Positions 17,648 to 27,365 of a DNA stretch of 64,000 nt are shown one piece after another. Made by a program: the position numbers and the translations under genes. Source of the DNA: Paludibacteraceae bacterium (GTDB lineage: Bacteria; Bacteroidota; Bacteroidia; Bacteroidales; Paludibacteraceae); NCBI GenBank assembly GCA_024399495.1, contig JAKSNY010000003.1:62001-126000 (forward strand), in the 5' to 3' direction. Under the pieces are notes generated by a model, which searched no databases, had not been told where the DNA came from, and saw nothing but the letters and a program-made list of their open reading frames with translations. Numbering within the stretch: the stretch's first letter is position 1; each line of letters begins with the position of its first letter.

Positions 17648-18661
17648 ATGATTAATTTTGCAGTAGTGGGCTTGGGGCATATAGGAAAGCGCCATGCCGA
17701 GATGATAAGACGTAATCCAAACGCACAGCTTGTTGCAGTTTGTGACGTACTTCCAAAAGAGAAGATAGACCCTGAAATTACAGAGGACTATTACAATGAC
17801 TATAATGAGCTACTCAAACGCTCTGATATAGACGTAGTTAATATCTGTAACCTGAATGGTTACCATGCAGAATATGCCATAAAGGCATTGGAGGCAAAAA
17901 AACATGTGGTACTTGAGAAACCTATAGCACTTACAAAATCAGATGCAGAGAAAATAGTTTTCAAGTCACTTGAGATGAGCCGCTCAGTATTCTGTGTTAT
18001 GCAGAACCGTTACTCTCCACCAATGGCTTGGCTAAAGAGCCTTGTTGATGAGAAAAAACTTGGTGAGATATACTTTGTTAAGGTTGATGCATTCTGGAAT
18101 CGTGACGGCAAATACTATCAAAAGGGTAGTTGGCATGGTACAAACGCCCTTGACGGTGGTACATTGTTTACACAGTTCAGCCACTATATAGATATGATTT
18201 ATTGGCTGTTTGGTGACATTACCAACATTCGAGGCAAGTTTGCAAACTGCTCACACGGTGATTTAATAGAGTTTGAAGATACCGGTTGTGTTGATTTTGA
18301 CTTTATAAATGGTGGTATCGGGTCATTAAATTATTCTACATCTGTATGGGATAAGAACCTTGAAAGTTCAGTTACAATTATTGGCTCAAAGGGTACAGTT
18401 AAGGTTGCCGGTCAGTATATGGACACCGTAGTTCACTGTCATATAGAGGATTACGAAATGCCAGAGCTTAAAGAACCTACACATGAGAATGATTTTGGTG
18501 CATACAAGGGTGCCGCTCAAAACCACGGATTTGTGATTCAAAACGTTATTGAGACTCTTAATTCAAAGGGTGCCATTGCCACAAACCTGCTTGAGGGCAT
18601 GAAGGTGGTTGATATAATTGAACGCATCTACCAAGAGCGTGATAGAAATTTTAGAAGGTAA
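17648..18661 (+). CDS. wbpB: WbpB-like UDP-GlcNAcA 3-dehydrogenase (Gfo/Idh/MocA)
   Basis: An NAD-dependent oxidoreductase with the Rossmann start FAVVGLGHIGKRHAE and the family motif EKPIALTKSDAE (about residues 94-105). WbpB oxidises C3 of UDP-2-acetamido-2-deoxyglucuronate to the 3-keto form used by WbpE. Length (337) and the region YYQKGSWHGTNALDGGTLF suit the WbpB/WlbA group. Copy 3 of the structured element lies immediately upstream and a strong terminator follows. Confidence 0.88.
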   Translation: MINFAVVGLGHIGKRHAEMIRRNPNAQLVAVCDVLPKEKIDPEITEDYYNDYNELLKRSDIDVVNICNLNGYHAEYAIKALEAKKHVVLEKPIALTKSDAEKIVFKSLEMSRSVFCVMQNRYSPPMAWLKSLVDEKKLGEIYFVKVDAFWNRDGKYYQKGSWHGTNALDGGTLFTQFSHYIDMIYWLFGDITNIRGKFANCSHGDLIEFEDTGCVDFDFINGGIGSLNYSTSVWDKNLESSVTIIGSKGTVKVAGQYMDTVVHCHIEDYEMPELKEPTHENDFGAYKGAAQNHGFVIQNVIETLNSKGAIATNLLEGMKVVDIIERIYQERDRNFRR

Positions 18662-18682
18662 TTTCTTCGTTAGGCTTGTTTT

Positions 18683-18718
18683 CATCGGGGTAGAAAAAAT
18701 CTGCCCCGATTTTTTTAC
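18683..18718 (+). terminator. Rho-independent terminator after wbpB
   Basis: ATCGGGGTAGA and TCTGCCCCGAT pair over 11 positions (one G-T wobble) around five As, followed by seven or more Ts. The stem contains the overrepresented CATCGGGG motif on one side and its complement on the other. Confidence 0.85.
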
Positions 18719-18811
18719 CATAAAATTTTAATATTTTTTACAAAAAAAAATACTTTATTATTCAAGTTTTTGTTGTATATTTGTAGTGTAATAATTTAAA
18801 TATAAAGTTTT

Positions 18812-19129
18812 ATGTATGAGAATTTGTATTTTATGACTGATAAAGCCATTGTTCAAAGAATGGGGAAAAAGATTCAGGAAGTTAGATTGAGACAGAATAT
18901 TACACAGCAGAAACTTGCCACAGATGCAGGCACGTCACTATCTACAGTTCAGAAGATTGAGCGTGGCGAGATAGGCTCAATTATGTCTTATATCCAAGTT
19001 ATTAGAGTATTACGTATGCTTGATTCATTATATTTATTAGTAGAGGAGGAGAAACTTTCACCCAGTCAGATATTAGAGGCACAGGAGAAGGCGGCAAAGT
19101 ATAAACGCAAGCACGCATCAAATAAATAA
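18812..19129 (+). CDS. hipB: HipB-like XRE antitoxin
   Basis: 105 residues with an XRE helix-turn-helix (about residues 18-70): RLRQNITQQKLATDAGTSL and VQKIERGEIG. It would repress its promoter (a TATATTTG lies at 18776-18783) and neutralise the HipA kinase encoded 8 bases downstream. The C-terminal Lys-rich tail may be disordered. Confidence 0.83.
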   Translation: MYENLYFMTDKAIVQRMGKKIQEVRLRQNITQQKLATDAGTSLSTVQKIERGEIGSIMSYIQVIRVLRMLDSLYLLVEEEKLSPSQILEAQEKAAKYKRKHASNK

Positions 19130-19137
19130 TTAAGGAT

Positions 19138-20409
19138 ATGATAACCGCAATTAAAGTAATGCTGTATGGCAGACAGATTGCCACAGCAGCGTATGAGAGA
19201 AACAGTCCTATTGTATCATTAGAATACACTAATGACATAATTGAAAGTGGAGTGGAGCCGTCGCCACTACTGATGCCTGTAAAAAAAGGTGTTTCATATT
19301 CATTTGCCAACATCGGGGAAGAAACATTCAAAGGTCTTCCAGGATTGCTAGCCGATTCACTGCCAGACACATACGGTAGAAAATTATTTGAACAATGGTT
19401 AAGAATTACAGGTCGCACATCAGGCAATACATTGGAGAGCCTCTGTTTTATGGGGAAAAGATGTATGGGTGCACTTGAATTTGAACCTGCCGCTGACTAT
19501 GCTGTAAACAAAGACCAACTGTTTGAAATGGAGAGTCTTATAGATGTTGCAGACAAGGCTTTGAACAATAAGATGGAGTTCTCATCCAATATGAAAAATG
19601 ACTCTGCAATAGCAGATATTATTCAATTAGGTACATCTGCAGGAGGGCAGAGAGCGAAGGCTGTAATAGCATACAACAGTAAGACAGGAGAGATAAGAAG
19701 CGGTCAGACAGATGCCCCAGATGGCTTTGAACACTATTTGATTAAACTTGATGGCGTTAATGGTACAACAGGGTTAAGGGAGACAAATAATTACGGCAGG
19801 GTGGAATACTCTTTCTATAAATTGGCTAAAGCGTGCGGAATTGATATATCTGATTGCAGTTTGCTTGAGGAGAACGGACGTGCACACTTTATGACAAAGC
19901 GTTTTGACAGAATGAATGGTAAAAAAATTCACATGCAAACGCTTTGCGGAATAGCCCATTATGACTACAGAAGTAGCGGCACATATAGTTATGAACAGGC
20001 ATTCCAGATAATGAGAGGCTTACATTTGACATATTCAGAGATGAGTGAGATGTTCAAACGTCTTGTACTGAATATTGTTATTAGAAACCAAGATGACCAC
20101 ACTAAAAACATATCATTTCTAATGAATGAAAAAGGTGAATGGAGACTATCTCCAGCATACGATGTTGGTTTTGCATACAATCCCCACGGACTATGGACAA
20201 ACCAGCACCAAATGTCTGTGAACAATAAATTCTCAAATATAACAAGAAAAGATTTACTTAAACTTGCCTCAGATATAAATATAAATGGTGCGTCAGAAAT
20301 AATTGATTACATTTGCCGTGTAGCAAAACAATGGCCGGACATTGCCAATCTATGTGGTGTTCCGGCCGATAAAAGTGACGCTATTTATAACTATTTTGAA
20401 TGGCTGTAA
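19138..20409 (+). CDS. hipA: HipA-family serine/threonine kinase toxin
   Basis: A full-length HipA-like kinase (423 residues) that would phosphorylate a translation factor or tRNA ligase to induce dormancy. Visible are the glycine-rich loop LGTSAGGQRAKA, the catalytic segment NQDDHTKN and the metal-binding SPAYDVGF, plus the N-terminal HipS-like subdomain (SFANIGEETFKGLPG, LPDTYGRKL). It follows the HTH antitoxin gene and forms a classical hipBA pair, unlike the split hipBST system at 50.8-52.3 kb. Confidence 0.88.
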   Translation: MITAIKVMLYGRQIATAAYERNSPIVSLEYTNDIIESGVEPSPLLMPVKKGVSYSFANIGEETFKGLPGLLADSLPDTYGRKLFEQWLRITGRTSGNTLESLCFMGKRCMGALEFEPAADYAVNKDQLFEMESLIDVADKALNNKMEFSSNMKNDSAIADIIQLGTSAGGQRAKAVIAYNSKTGEIRSGQTDAPDGFEHYLIKLDGVNGTTGLRETNNYGRVEYSFYKLAKACGIDISDCSLLEENGRAHFMTKRFDRMNGKKIHMQTLCGIAHYDYRSSGTYSYEQAFQIMRGLHLTYSEMSEMFKRLVLNIVIRNQDDHTKNISFLMNEKGEWRLSPAYDVGFAYNPHGLWTNQHQMSVNNKFSNITRKDLLKLASDININGASEIIDYICRVAKQWPDIANLCGVPADKSDAIYNYFEWL

Positions 20410-20425
20410 ATAGAGCCTGTCTTAA

Positions 20426-21646
20426 TTATGGCTTAGGTTTAAGCGTTAGCTTGTATGGGGTGTAGATTTGCTTCTTTGTAAGCGGAGACACCCCGATTTT
20501 TACATCATTGACCTTGATAGAGCCTGTCTGCTTAAAGTTTATATGGTTGCCTTTACGCTCCTGAATGTGGATATTTGTAAGCACATTCTTCTCCTGAACC
20601 ACCATTCGGTTATTGTTCTCAGTGTATAGAATGTTCCTCTTAATATCTATATGAGCCTTTTTTACCCGATATTTTTTAAGAGCGTCACTGCCTATAAGCA
20701 GAGTGTTAAGCATTGAAAGTTGCTCCTTGGTAAGCTTGTAACCGAATGGAATATCCAAATCCACAACAAGAGACTGCGATAATTTATAGACCCTGTAAGA
20801 GTAGGGGTTAAGTATGTAGTTAAGCACCAACTCACCTTTAGCGATACCTAATATATTATGGCTCTCTGTGTATGTCAGCACCAAAACAGAATCAACCTCT
20901 TGCGTATCCCATCTGCCTGGAGTGTCAGACATTCTGTTAAACAAGTACTTAACGCCACTTCCCCATAAGAATTTATGCACCCAACGGCTTGAGTCTGCAT
21001 AGTGAATAAGTTTGGCATTTTGCTTTTTCTTAAGAGTGGAGTCCAACTTCTCATAATTAGACTGAATATGGTCATCGCGGTATCGGTTAATCCAATTTAG
21101 TCTTAACTGAACCAAATCCTTGCCTTTATCACCAGCACCCGGAATCTCAACAATATCGGCTCCAACATCTTCTACAGCCATAGCGGCACCCTCATTATAT
21201 ACGCCGTAGTCTGACACCACATTATACATAATGTTATCATCGGGGAAATCCTTGTCCATCTGAGCCTTAACATCTTTTAATATAGCCTTCATCTGCTTAC
21301 GGTGGCTCATTTTCTTATTTTTGGCATTGACAGAGGTCTCTGCAAGCAGAATAGGCTGCTCCACAAGCGTTATATTTATGGTATCCTTGGGCTGCTTCTT
21401 AAATTTTAGTTCCATAGTCCTGTACCCGATAAAGGAGACAACGATACTTTGCCCCTCATTAAAATCGGGGATGTCAAAGACACCATTGAAATCAGAGATT
21501 GTTCCGTTTTGCGGATTCTCCTTTACATAAATACTTGTATATGGAACCGGATTAGTCCCATCAGACACCTTACCTGTCAGCGTGAATGCTGACGCCATTT
21601 GGATTTGTGATAATAAAATCACAATCGGGAATAATAGCTTTTTCAT
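20426..21646 (-). CDS. Secreted carboxypeptidase-regulatory-like domain protein
   Basis: 406 residues with a signal peptide ending SQIQMASA and a CarboxypepD_reg-like beta-sandwich (about residues 22-105: LTGKVSDGTNPVPYTSIYVK, IVVSFIGYRTMEL). The remaining 300 residues are of an unnamed Bacteroidota type, reminiscent of DUF5686-like proteins without the TonB-type barrel. It probably works in the periplasm or at the outer membrane. It is transcribed alone, divergently from clpB, with structured element copy 4 between them. Confidence 0.72.
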   Translation of the reverse strand: MKKLLFPIVILLSQIQMASAFTLTGKVSDGTNPVPYTSIYVKENPQNGTISDFNGVFDIPDFNEGQSIVVSFIGYRTMELKFKKQPKDTINITLVEQPILLAETSVNAKNKKMSHRKQMKAILKDVKAQMDKDFPDDNIMYNVVSDYGVYNEGAAMAVEDVGADIVEIPGAGDKGKDLVQLRLNWINRYRDDHIQSNYEKLDSTLKKKQNAKLIHYADSSRWVHKFLWGSGVKYLFNRMSDTPGRWDTQEVDSVLVLTYTESHNILGIAKGELVLNYILNPYSYRVYKLSQSLVVDLDIPFGYKLTKEQLSMLNTLLIGSDALKKYRVKKAHIDIKRNILYTENNNRMVVQEKNVLTNIHIQERKGNHINFKQTGSIKVNDVKIGVSPLTKKQIYTPYKLTLKPKP

Positions 21647-22044
21647 ATTCTCTTAAGGCACCATTTGAGCTGCCTTCATATTCATTAGAGCAATAATTAT
21701 GCCAAAAAAAATTGTGGTATGCCATTTTGTCAGTCTGGGATTTGGAATAGTTTTTGTAGATATAAAAATGAGGTTCTTTTAGATTTTGGATTGTGTAACT
21801 GTCCGCTTGTGTAAGAATTTACTCTATTACCCTTGGCGGTCCTCAAGAATCTTTTAATTTTTTTTAAATAAAAGTTTTTATGGTATGTAAATTGAGGCGT
21901 CCGCACCCCCGCGGACGTACAGGGGGAGGGACCCATTGGGGTTACAAACCCTAATGGGAGGGGCTGAAACCCTTTACAAAAGGGTTGAAGTCCGAAAGTA
22001 CATACCATAAAAACTTTAAAAATAAACTAAAATAATATAAAATT
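21647..22044. other. Divergent intergenic region with a structured element
   Basis: 398 bases between the secreted-protein gene and clpB. The distal part holds structured element copy 4; the rest has no credible gene. It does not encode the missing N-terminal domain of ClpB in any frame I can see. Confidence 0.65.
21871..22017 (+). repeat. Structured intergenic element, copy 4
   Basis: Perfect 19-bp outer inverted repeat (AAAGTTTTTATGGTATGTA, 21871-21889 with 21999-22017). H1 is CGTCCGC-ACCCC-GCGGACG (21898-21917); H2 is GGGTT-ACA-AACCC within CCCATT/AATGGG; H3 is an AACCCTT/AAGGGTT hairpin. The joints GGGAGGGACCC and GGGAGGGGC match the other copies. It ends 27 bases before the clpB ATG, a position suited to a 5' UTR structure. 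Confidence 0.9.
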
Positions 22045-24183
22045 ATGGAAGCAAAGAATTATGAAGCATTGAGCAAGTACGCCATAAATTTGAATGAGCG
22101 TGCAAAGAGCGGGAAACTTGACCCTGTAATAGGGCGTGACGAGGAAATAAGGCGTGTGCTGCAAATCCTTAGCCGTAGAACAAAAAACAACCCAATATTA
22201 ATAGGTGAACCAGGTGTAGGAAAAACCGCTATAGCAGAAGGTTTGGCACACCGTATTATAAGAGGTGATGTGCCTGAGAACCTAAAGGATAAAGTACTAT
22301 TCTCACTTGATATGGGAGCACTTATCGCAGGAGCAAAATATCAGGGAGAGTTTGAGGAGAGATTGAAAGCCGTTATAAATGAGGTGATTAAATCTAATGG
22401 AGAGATTATACTGTTTATAGATGAAATTCATACATTGGTAGGTGCAGGAGGCAACGGTGGTGGAGCGATGGATGCCGCCAATATACTTAAGCCAGCCCTT
22501 GCAAGAGGAGAACTGCGAGCCATCGGGGCTACAACCCTTAATGAGTATCAAAAGTATTTTGAGAAAGATAAGGCATTGGAGCGTAGGTTCCAGATAGTTA
22601 TGGTTAATGAACCCGATGAGGCGGCAACTATCTCTATATTAAGAGGTTTGAAAGAGCGTTATGAGAACCATCACAAGGTGCGTATCAAGGACGATGCCAT
22701 TATTGCCGCAGTAGAACTGAGTAACCGATACATATCAGACCGTTTCTTACCCGATAAGGCAATAGACCTTATTGATGAGGCGGCAGCACGTCTAAGGCTT
22801 GAAATGGACTCTGTACCAGAGGAATTGGATACAATAGAACGTAACATTAAGCAACTTGAGATTGAGCGTGAAGCCATCAAGCGTGAGAATAATGAGAGCA
22901 AACTGAAACAACTCAATGAAGAAATAGATGCCCTCAAGAAACGTGATGCCGAAGGCAAGACCAAATGGCAGACCGAAAAGCATTATATAGATGGTATTCA
23001 GCAAGATAAGATTGATATAGAGAACCTTAAATTTGAGGCTGAAAGGGCAGAGCGTAATGGCGATTACGGTAAGGTGGCAGAAATACGTTATGGCAAAATC
23101 CAGCAAAAGGAGAAGGATATTGCAGACCTGCAAAAGAAGTTGCAAGACCTTGACGGAGAGCCATTTATACGTGAAGAGGTTAGCGATGAGGACATTGCGG
23201 AGATAGTCAGCAAATGGACTGGCATACCTGTAAGCAAAATGAATCAGAGTGAGCAGGATAAACTGTTGCACCTTGAAGAAGAGTTGCATAAAAGGGTAGT
23301 GGGACAGGAGGAAGCAATCAAAAGCGTATCTGATGCCATAAGACGTAGCCGAGCCGGATTAAACGACCCTAAGAGACCTATCGGGTCATTTATATTCTTG
23401 GGAACAACAGGTGTAGGAAAAACCGAGCTTGCAAAGGCATTGGCTGAGTTCCTGTTTGATGATGAAAATATGATTACCCGTATTGATATGAGTGAGTATC
23501 AAGAGAAATTCTCCGCCACAAGGCTTATAGGAGCGCCTCCGGGATATGTAGGTTACGATGAGGGAGGTCAACTGACAGAGGCAATACGCCGCAAGCCTTA
23601 TTCAGTGGTGCTTTTTGATGAGATTGAAAAGGCTCACCCCGATGTGTTCAACATTCTGTTACAGGTGCTTGACGATGGTCGTCTGACAGATAACAAGGGT
23701 AGAACCGTCAACTTTAAGAACACCATTATAATAATGACATCTAATCTGGGTTCTCAACTTATTAGAGAGAATATGGAGAAGATGAACGGCGATAATAGGG
23801 CAGAAGTGCTTGAAAACACAAGAAATCAGGTATTTGGGCTGCTTAAACAGACTATAAAGCCTGAGTTCCTGAACCGTATAGATGACCTTATAATGTTTAC
23901 GCCGCTTGGTCAGGAAGAGATTACAAAGATAGTGAATCTGCAAATCAACGCTGTAGCCCGTATGCTTATGGCAAATGGCATTGAGCTTAGAGTTACAGAT
24001 GCCGCCACAGATTACATTGCGTCAGTAGGTTATGACCCACAATTTGGTGCAAGACCTGTCAAGCGAGCCTTGCAGAACCTTGTTCTCAATGAACTCTCAG
24101 AGCAAATCATTGCCGGCAAAGTTGACCGCACCAAACCTGTAATGGTTGACTACAAAAACGGCGAGATGGTGTTTGGGAACTAA
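22045..24183 (+). CDS. clpB: ClpB disaggregase lacking the N-terminal domain
   Basis: AAA+ disaggregase that works with DnaK/DnaJ/GrpE. NBD1 starts at once (Walker A GEPGVGKT near residue 58, Walker [10 protein letters not shown]), followed by the coiled-coil middle domain (about 250-375, [19 protein letters not shown] onward) that marks ClpB rather than ClpA/C, then NBD2 ([25 protein letters not shown]). At 712 residues it lacks the usual Clp_N domain of about 150 residues, beginning at the linker equivalent to [20 protein letters not shown]. It ends 3 bases from the convergent WYL gene. Confidence 0.93.
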   Translation: MEAKNYEALSKYAINLNERAKSGKLDPVIGRDEEIRRVLQILSRRTKNNPILIGEPGVGKTAIAEGLAHRIIRGDVPENLKDKVLFSLDMGALIAGAKYQGEFEERLKAVINEVIKSNGEIILFIDEIHTLVGAGGNGGGAMDAANILKPALARGELRAIGATTLNEYQKYFEKDKALERRFQIVMVNEPDEAATISILRGLKERYENHHKVRIKDDAIIAAVELSNRYISDRFLPDKAIDLIDEAAARLRLEMDSVPEELDTIERNIKQLEIEREAIKRENNESKLKQLNEEIDALKKRDAEGKTKWQTEKHYIDGIQQDKIDIENLKFEAERAERNGDYGKVAEIRYGKIQQKEKDIADLQKKLQDLDGEPFIREEVSDEDIAEIVSKWTGIPVSKMNQSEQDKLLHLEEELHKRVVGQEEAIKSVSDAIRRSRAGLNDPKRPIGSFIFLGTTGVGKTELAKALAEFLFDDENMITRIDMSEYQEKFSATRLIGAPPGYVGYDEGGQLTEAIRRKPYSVVLFDEIEKAHPDVFNILLQVLDDGRLTDNKGRTVNFKNTIIIMTSNLGSQLIRENMEKMNGDNRAEVLENTRNQVFGLLKQTIKPEFLNRIDDLIMFTPLGQEEITKIVNLQINAVARMLMANGIELRVTDAATDYIASVGYDPQFGARPVKRALQNLVLNELSEQIIAGKVDRTKPVMVDYKNGEMVFGN

Positions 24184-24186
24184 AGA

Positions 24187-25197
24187 TTATTTTCTTGGTT
24201 CATACTCAGGAGGAAGTGGAGTCTTAAGGGTTTTACGGTCATAGCCTTTGTAGGCATTGACCACCTTTAAGGCTTCTTCTTTCATCTCTTTTCTGAACCA
24301 CGATGGAGACAACACCTCAACATAGTCTCCGTGAGAGCGTAGTTCCATCTCAAAATCAAGTGTAGGTTGCAATATATACTGAAATATGCTGTAACCCTCT
24401 TCATCACAAGTATATACCTCTTTTTGTGAGTGATGTAACGGAACACTGCGTAGGTAAAAATTTTGCGGAGCCCATACCAAAATCTGTATAGCCTCTGTTT
24501 TCATCTGTTCAGCCGGCAACTTTATAGTAGAGTAGTTTTCAGAATAAAACTCTGCAGGATTAAACATTGACGGATACCGGAACTCAATATTTGTAACCTC
24601 AAGATTTGAAATCCTGTCGTCCATACCGTATGAGCGTATTGTGGCACTCTCATCAGGCTCTAATCTTAACTTTAGGCTTTTATTGAATTTTTCATCATAC
24701 ACAGGACCTATTACATGCCATCTTTGTCGGAACATCTTTACAAAAAACGGCTTAATGGTAATGCGTTTAGCCTCTCCCCAATAGTCTGTATATGTGAACG
24801 TTATACACAAATTCTGTTTAATGGCGGTTAGAACCTCCTGTAAATAGTTGCAGTTAGGCACATCTTCCAACACTATTCTGTCTTTTATAGACATATTGTT
24901 GGAAATGGTTTGCTGCACAGATATTGTGCTTGAAAGCCATTCAGAGATTTTAGTATTGTCTTCCTTTATTCTATAGACATACGCATGCTCTGAACGGTCA
25001 CAATATATCTCTATTCCGTAGGTATCCTTTATCTCCTGTCGCCAAAAATGGAATGTACGCTCACTAAATTCCTTTGGTAGTGAACGATACATCTGGCTAC
25101 GTCTATATTGCCTTTTTAGCTCCTCAAGGGTGAGTCCGTTATTCATCCTTAAAGTATCCAATAGCCATGTGTATTTATATGCCGTACTTGTTACCAC
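24187..25197 (-). CDS. WYL-domain transcriptional regulator
   Basis: An N-terminal helix-turn-helix-like region (about residues 15-60) is followed by a WYL domain (YTDYWGEAKRITIKPFFVK, RQRWHVIG) and the C-terminal WCX extension (EMELRSHGDYVEVLSPSWFR). WYL proteins bind nucleic acid or nucleotide ligands and often regulate DNA-damage or phage-defence genes. I choose the GTG at 25197; a longer frame to 25332 would cross the divergent promoter region. A perfect inverted repeat at 25223-25247 lies just upstream. Confidence 0.8.
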   Translation of the reverse strand: MVTSTAYKYTWLLDTLRMNNGLTLEELKRQYRRSQMYRSLPKEFSERTFHFWRQEIKDTYGIEIYCDRSEHAYVYRIKEDNTKISEWLSSTISVQQTISNNMSIKDRIVLEDVPNCNYLQEVLTAIKQNLCITFTYTDYWGEAKRITIKPFFVKMFRQRWHVIGPVYDEKFNKSLKLRLEPDESATIRSYGMDDRISNLEVTNIEFRYPSMFNPAEFYSENYSTIKLPAEQMKTEAIQILVWAPQNFYLRSVPLHHSQKEVYTCDEEGYSIFQYILQPTLDFEMELRSHGDYVEVLSPSWFRKEMKEEALKVVNAYKGYDRKTLKTPLPPEYEPRK

Positions 25198-25222
25198 GAT
25201 GCAAAAATATAAAAAAAAATTA

Positions 25223-25247
25223 TGTTCTGCAACTTTTTTGCAGAACA
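25223..25247. promoter_or_regulatory. Perfect 10-bp inverted repeat, candidate WYL operator
   Basis: TGTTCTGCAA-CTTTT-TTGCAGAACA sits in the divergent spacer, 26 bases upstream of the WYL regulator start and about 70 upstream of the UDG-fold gene. It is followed by TATCTTTG (25254-25261), a -7 element for the plus-strand gene. The symmetry and position suit an autoregulatory operator; a terminator role is unlikely because both genes point away. Confidence 0.6.
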
Positions 25248-25315
25248 CGCAATTATCTTTGCACAATGAAACAGGGAACGAACCCTGTTTGAAAAAGCAA
25301 CCAATTATATAAACT

Positions 25316-25915
25316 ATGAGAGTAAATTTCAAACCGTGGATAGGGGATAACTACCTGCAAGGCATCAATGGTAAAAAAGTATTAGTGCTTGGAGAAAGTC
25401 ACTACTGTGCCTCTCCTGATGATGCCGTAGAGTCAATTACTATCGGTATCATATCAGACTTATTTGACCCGTCATCGGAGTTTGAGGCTTACAAGAACAC
25501 TTACACCAAGTTCGCCAAGGCTTTATCAGGGTGCTTTGGTAAAATGACTGTCTCTGATAAAAGGACTCTATGGCACTCTGTTGCGTTTTACAACTATGTA
25601 CAAGAACCTATTACAGGTCCACGCACATCGCCTACAGAGGCTCAGTTCAAGTGCTCGGAGCAAGCGTTCAAGGAAGTTCTTGAAATGTTGAACCCAGATG
25701 TTATTATAGCGTGGGGGCATAGGCTGTATAACCATTTGCCAGGCTACGGCTCACAGGGTAAAGACATTACAGGCTCTGACGGTACATCGTTTGAGACTTG
25801 GGTATATCCCTTAAAAAATGGTTCCACCGCAAGAGTGCTTGGCATAGACCACCCGTCTGTGGGCTTCACACCAGAATATTGGAACGATGTAATTAACAGA
25901 TTTATAAATAATTAA
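25316..25915 (+). CDS. Uracil-DNA glycosylase-fold family protein
   Basis: A 199-residue protein with UDG-superfamily landmarks: KVLVLGESHYC near the N-terminus, the central VAFYNYVQEPITGPR, DVIIAWGHRLY, and a C-terminal GIDHPSVGFTPEYW resembling the HPS motif of motif 2. Proteins of this group are often annotated only as uracil-DNA glycosylase family, with unproven activity. It is divergent from the WYL regulator and may be its target. Confidence 0.68.
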   Translation: MRVNFKPWIGDNYLQGINGKKVLVLGESHYCASPDDAVESITIGIISDLFDPSSEFEAYKNTYTKFAKALSGCFGKMTVSDKRTLWHSVAFYNYVQEPITGPRTSPTEAQFKCSEQAFKEVLEMLNPDVIIAWGHRLYNHLPGYGSQGKDITGSDGTSFETWVYPLKNGSTARVLGIDHPSVGFTPEYWNDVINRFINN

Positions 25916-25932
25916 AAACAAATTAAATTATT

Positions 25933-26415
25933 ATGAAAACAAAAATTTTACTTTTAGGAGCATTGGCTGCAGTAGTTTTAAGCAGTTGTAAAACATCTAC
26001 AAGTTACTCTTATTCAGAGTTTAAGACATCAGACCCTACGGTCAATGTATTTGCTGTGCCACAAATAGCGGAATTGGCAGTGTCTGCCACTAAAATCACC
26101 TATTCTGAACGATTAAACAAAGACATAAGGGAGATGTCCTCATCAGCGGCGGAATCATTTGCTATGACAGAAAAAGAGACTGTGCTGAACAATGCAATCA
26201 AGGCAAATAATGCCGATGTACTAATTGCCCCTAACATAACTGTAACAACTGATAATCAGGGTCGTTTGGTTATAACGGTTACGGGATACCCTGCAAACTA
26301 CACCGGATTCCGTAATGCAACATCGGGTGATGAATGGATTATAAAAAATTCAGAATCTGTAAATGACCCAATGCCAAAAACTAAAGCTAAAAAATCATTG
26401 TTTAACCTATTCTAA
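25933..26415 (+). CDS. Small outer-membrane lipoprotein
   Basis: 160 residues with a lipoprotein signal: a Lys-rich start, hydrophobic stretch and lipobox LSSC (Cys about residue 19). The rest is unrecognised. The sequence ANNADVLIAPNITVTTDNQG suggests a small beta-rich domain. It starts a run of small envelope or unknown genes in the same direction and is followed 10 bases later by another exported protein. Confidence 0.65.
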   Translation: MKTKILLLGALAAVVLSSCKTSTSYSYSEFKTSDPTVNVFAVPQIAELAVSATKITYSERLNKDIREMSSSAAESFAMTEKETVLNNAIKANNADVLIAPNITVTTDNQGRLVITVTGYPANYTGFRNATSGDEWIIKNSESVNDPMPKTKAKKSLFNLF

Positions 26416-26425
26416 AAATAAAATT

Positions 26426-27022
26426 ATGAAAAAGATTCTTCTATTGACATTTTCAATATTAATGATTTGCGGTTCTGTTTATGCTAAAAGATTTGTCAGT
26501 AGGGCAGAGAGTGGAGAAAGCGTATCAAGAACCGTTATTTCAAATGTTGCGGTTCCTGTAAAACAAAATAAGGAGACGGCAAACACGCCTACATCAGTGG
26601 TCGCAAAACAAAATCCCAGACAGGAATACGCTTACCTTTATTCCAAATCTGATTTTGAAAAGGCTAAGGCTCTCAGCGATGAGGAGTTTACAAAAGACGT
26701 AAACCTACGCAAAGATCATAAGGCACGAGCAGATAGATTCATTAAAAAGGTTAAGGGAACATTTGCCGGTGACGATCTTATGTCAGCAAAATCATCTTTA
26801 GATGAGAGGGTTATAACATTTATACAAATGTATGATTTGTTTAAGGACAACATATACATATCAGACATTAAGCATCAACTAATTTCTTCAAACTCAAAGA
26901 TGATACGTGACTATGCCAAATACAGTTCTCTTTACAGTTCTGAATCAGAGTTTGTAGATGCTTACCTTTCAAAAGACTTTAAGGCGGACGTAAAAGAAAG
27001 AAAGCAGTCTCAAATCCAGTAA
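26426..27022 (+). CDS. Exported protein of unknown function
   Basis: 198 residues with a cleavable signal peptide (KKILLLTFSILMICGSVYA). The mature part has a flexible N-terminal region followed by a helical, charged domain (AKALSDEEFTKDVN to the C-terminus). I recognise no family. The start is the ATG at 26426, 10 bases after the preceding stop; the frame open farther upstream overlaps the lipoprotein gene. Confidence 0.6.
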   Translation: MKKILLLTFSILMICGSVYAKRFVSRAESGESVSRTVISNVAVPVKQNKETANTPTSVVAKQNPRQEYAYLYSKSDFEKAKALSDEEFTKDVNLRKDHKARADRFIKKVKGTFAGDDLMSAKSSLDERVITFIQMYDLFKDNIYISDIKHQLISSNSKMIRDYAKYSSLYSSESEFVDAYLSKDFKADVKERKQSQIQ

Positions 27023-27077
27023 AACCGGACCTAAATGTTATTAACCGTTACAAACAAAACAAACCTAAGAATAGTTA

Positions 27078-27365
27078 ATGAAAAAGAACAGCAGAAAAGG
27101 TCAAAGTATCCCATTGGTGGAAATCTGGAACACAAACGCATACATTGCCGGTGACATTGTTCCCAGATTAAAGGCATTTAAGGATTATACCGTAAATTAT
27201 CCGTTAGACTTTAAGAATGGAGAAGAGTGGGATAAGGCAATAGACAAAATGATATACGCCTTTGAGTTAATAAGCGAATGCAAACCACATTCTGATGATA
27301 AACAGAAGGATATAAAAGAGGGCTTTGAACTTTTCTGCAAATATTTTTTTCAATTATGGGATTAA
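27078..27365 (+). CDS. Small protein of unknown function
   Basis: 95 residues, soluble, with no signal peptide. NTNAYIAGDIVPRLKAFKDY and the acidic-aromatic helical tail GFELFCKYFFQLWD are reminiscent of small proteins of unknown function in Bacteroidota plasmids and phages, but I cannot name a family. The stop overlaps the next gene by 10 bases, so they are probably co-translated. Confidence 0.55.
   Translation: MKKNSRKGQSIPLVEIWNTNAYIAGDIVPRLKAFKDYTVNYPLDFKNGEEWDKAIDKMIYAFELISECKPHSDDKQKDIKEGFELFCKYFFQLWD

Noticed and set aside
15196-22017. Structured elements as CRISPR repeats
   Set aside because: Units are dispersed, not regularly spaced; there are no spacers and no cas genes.
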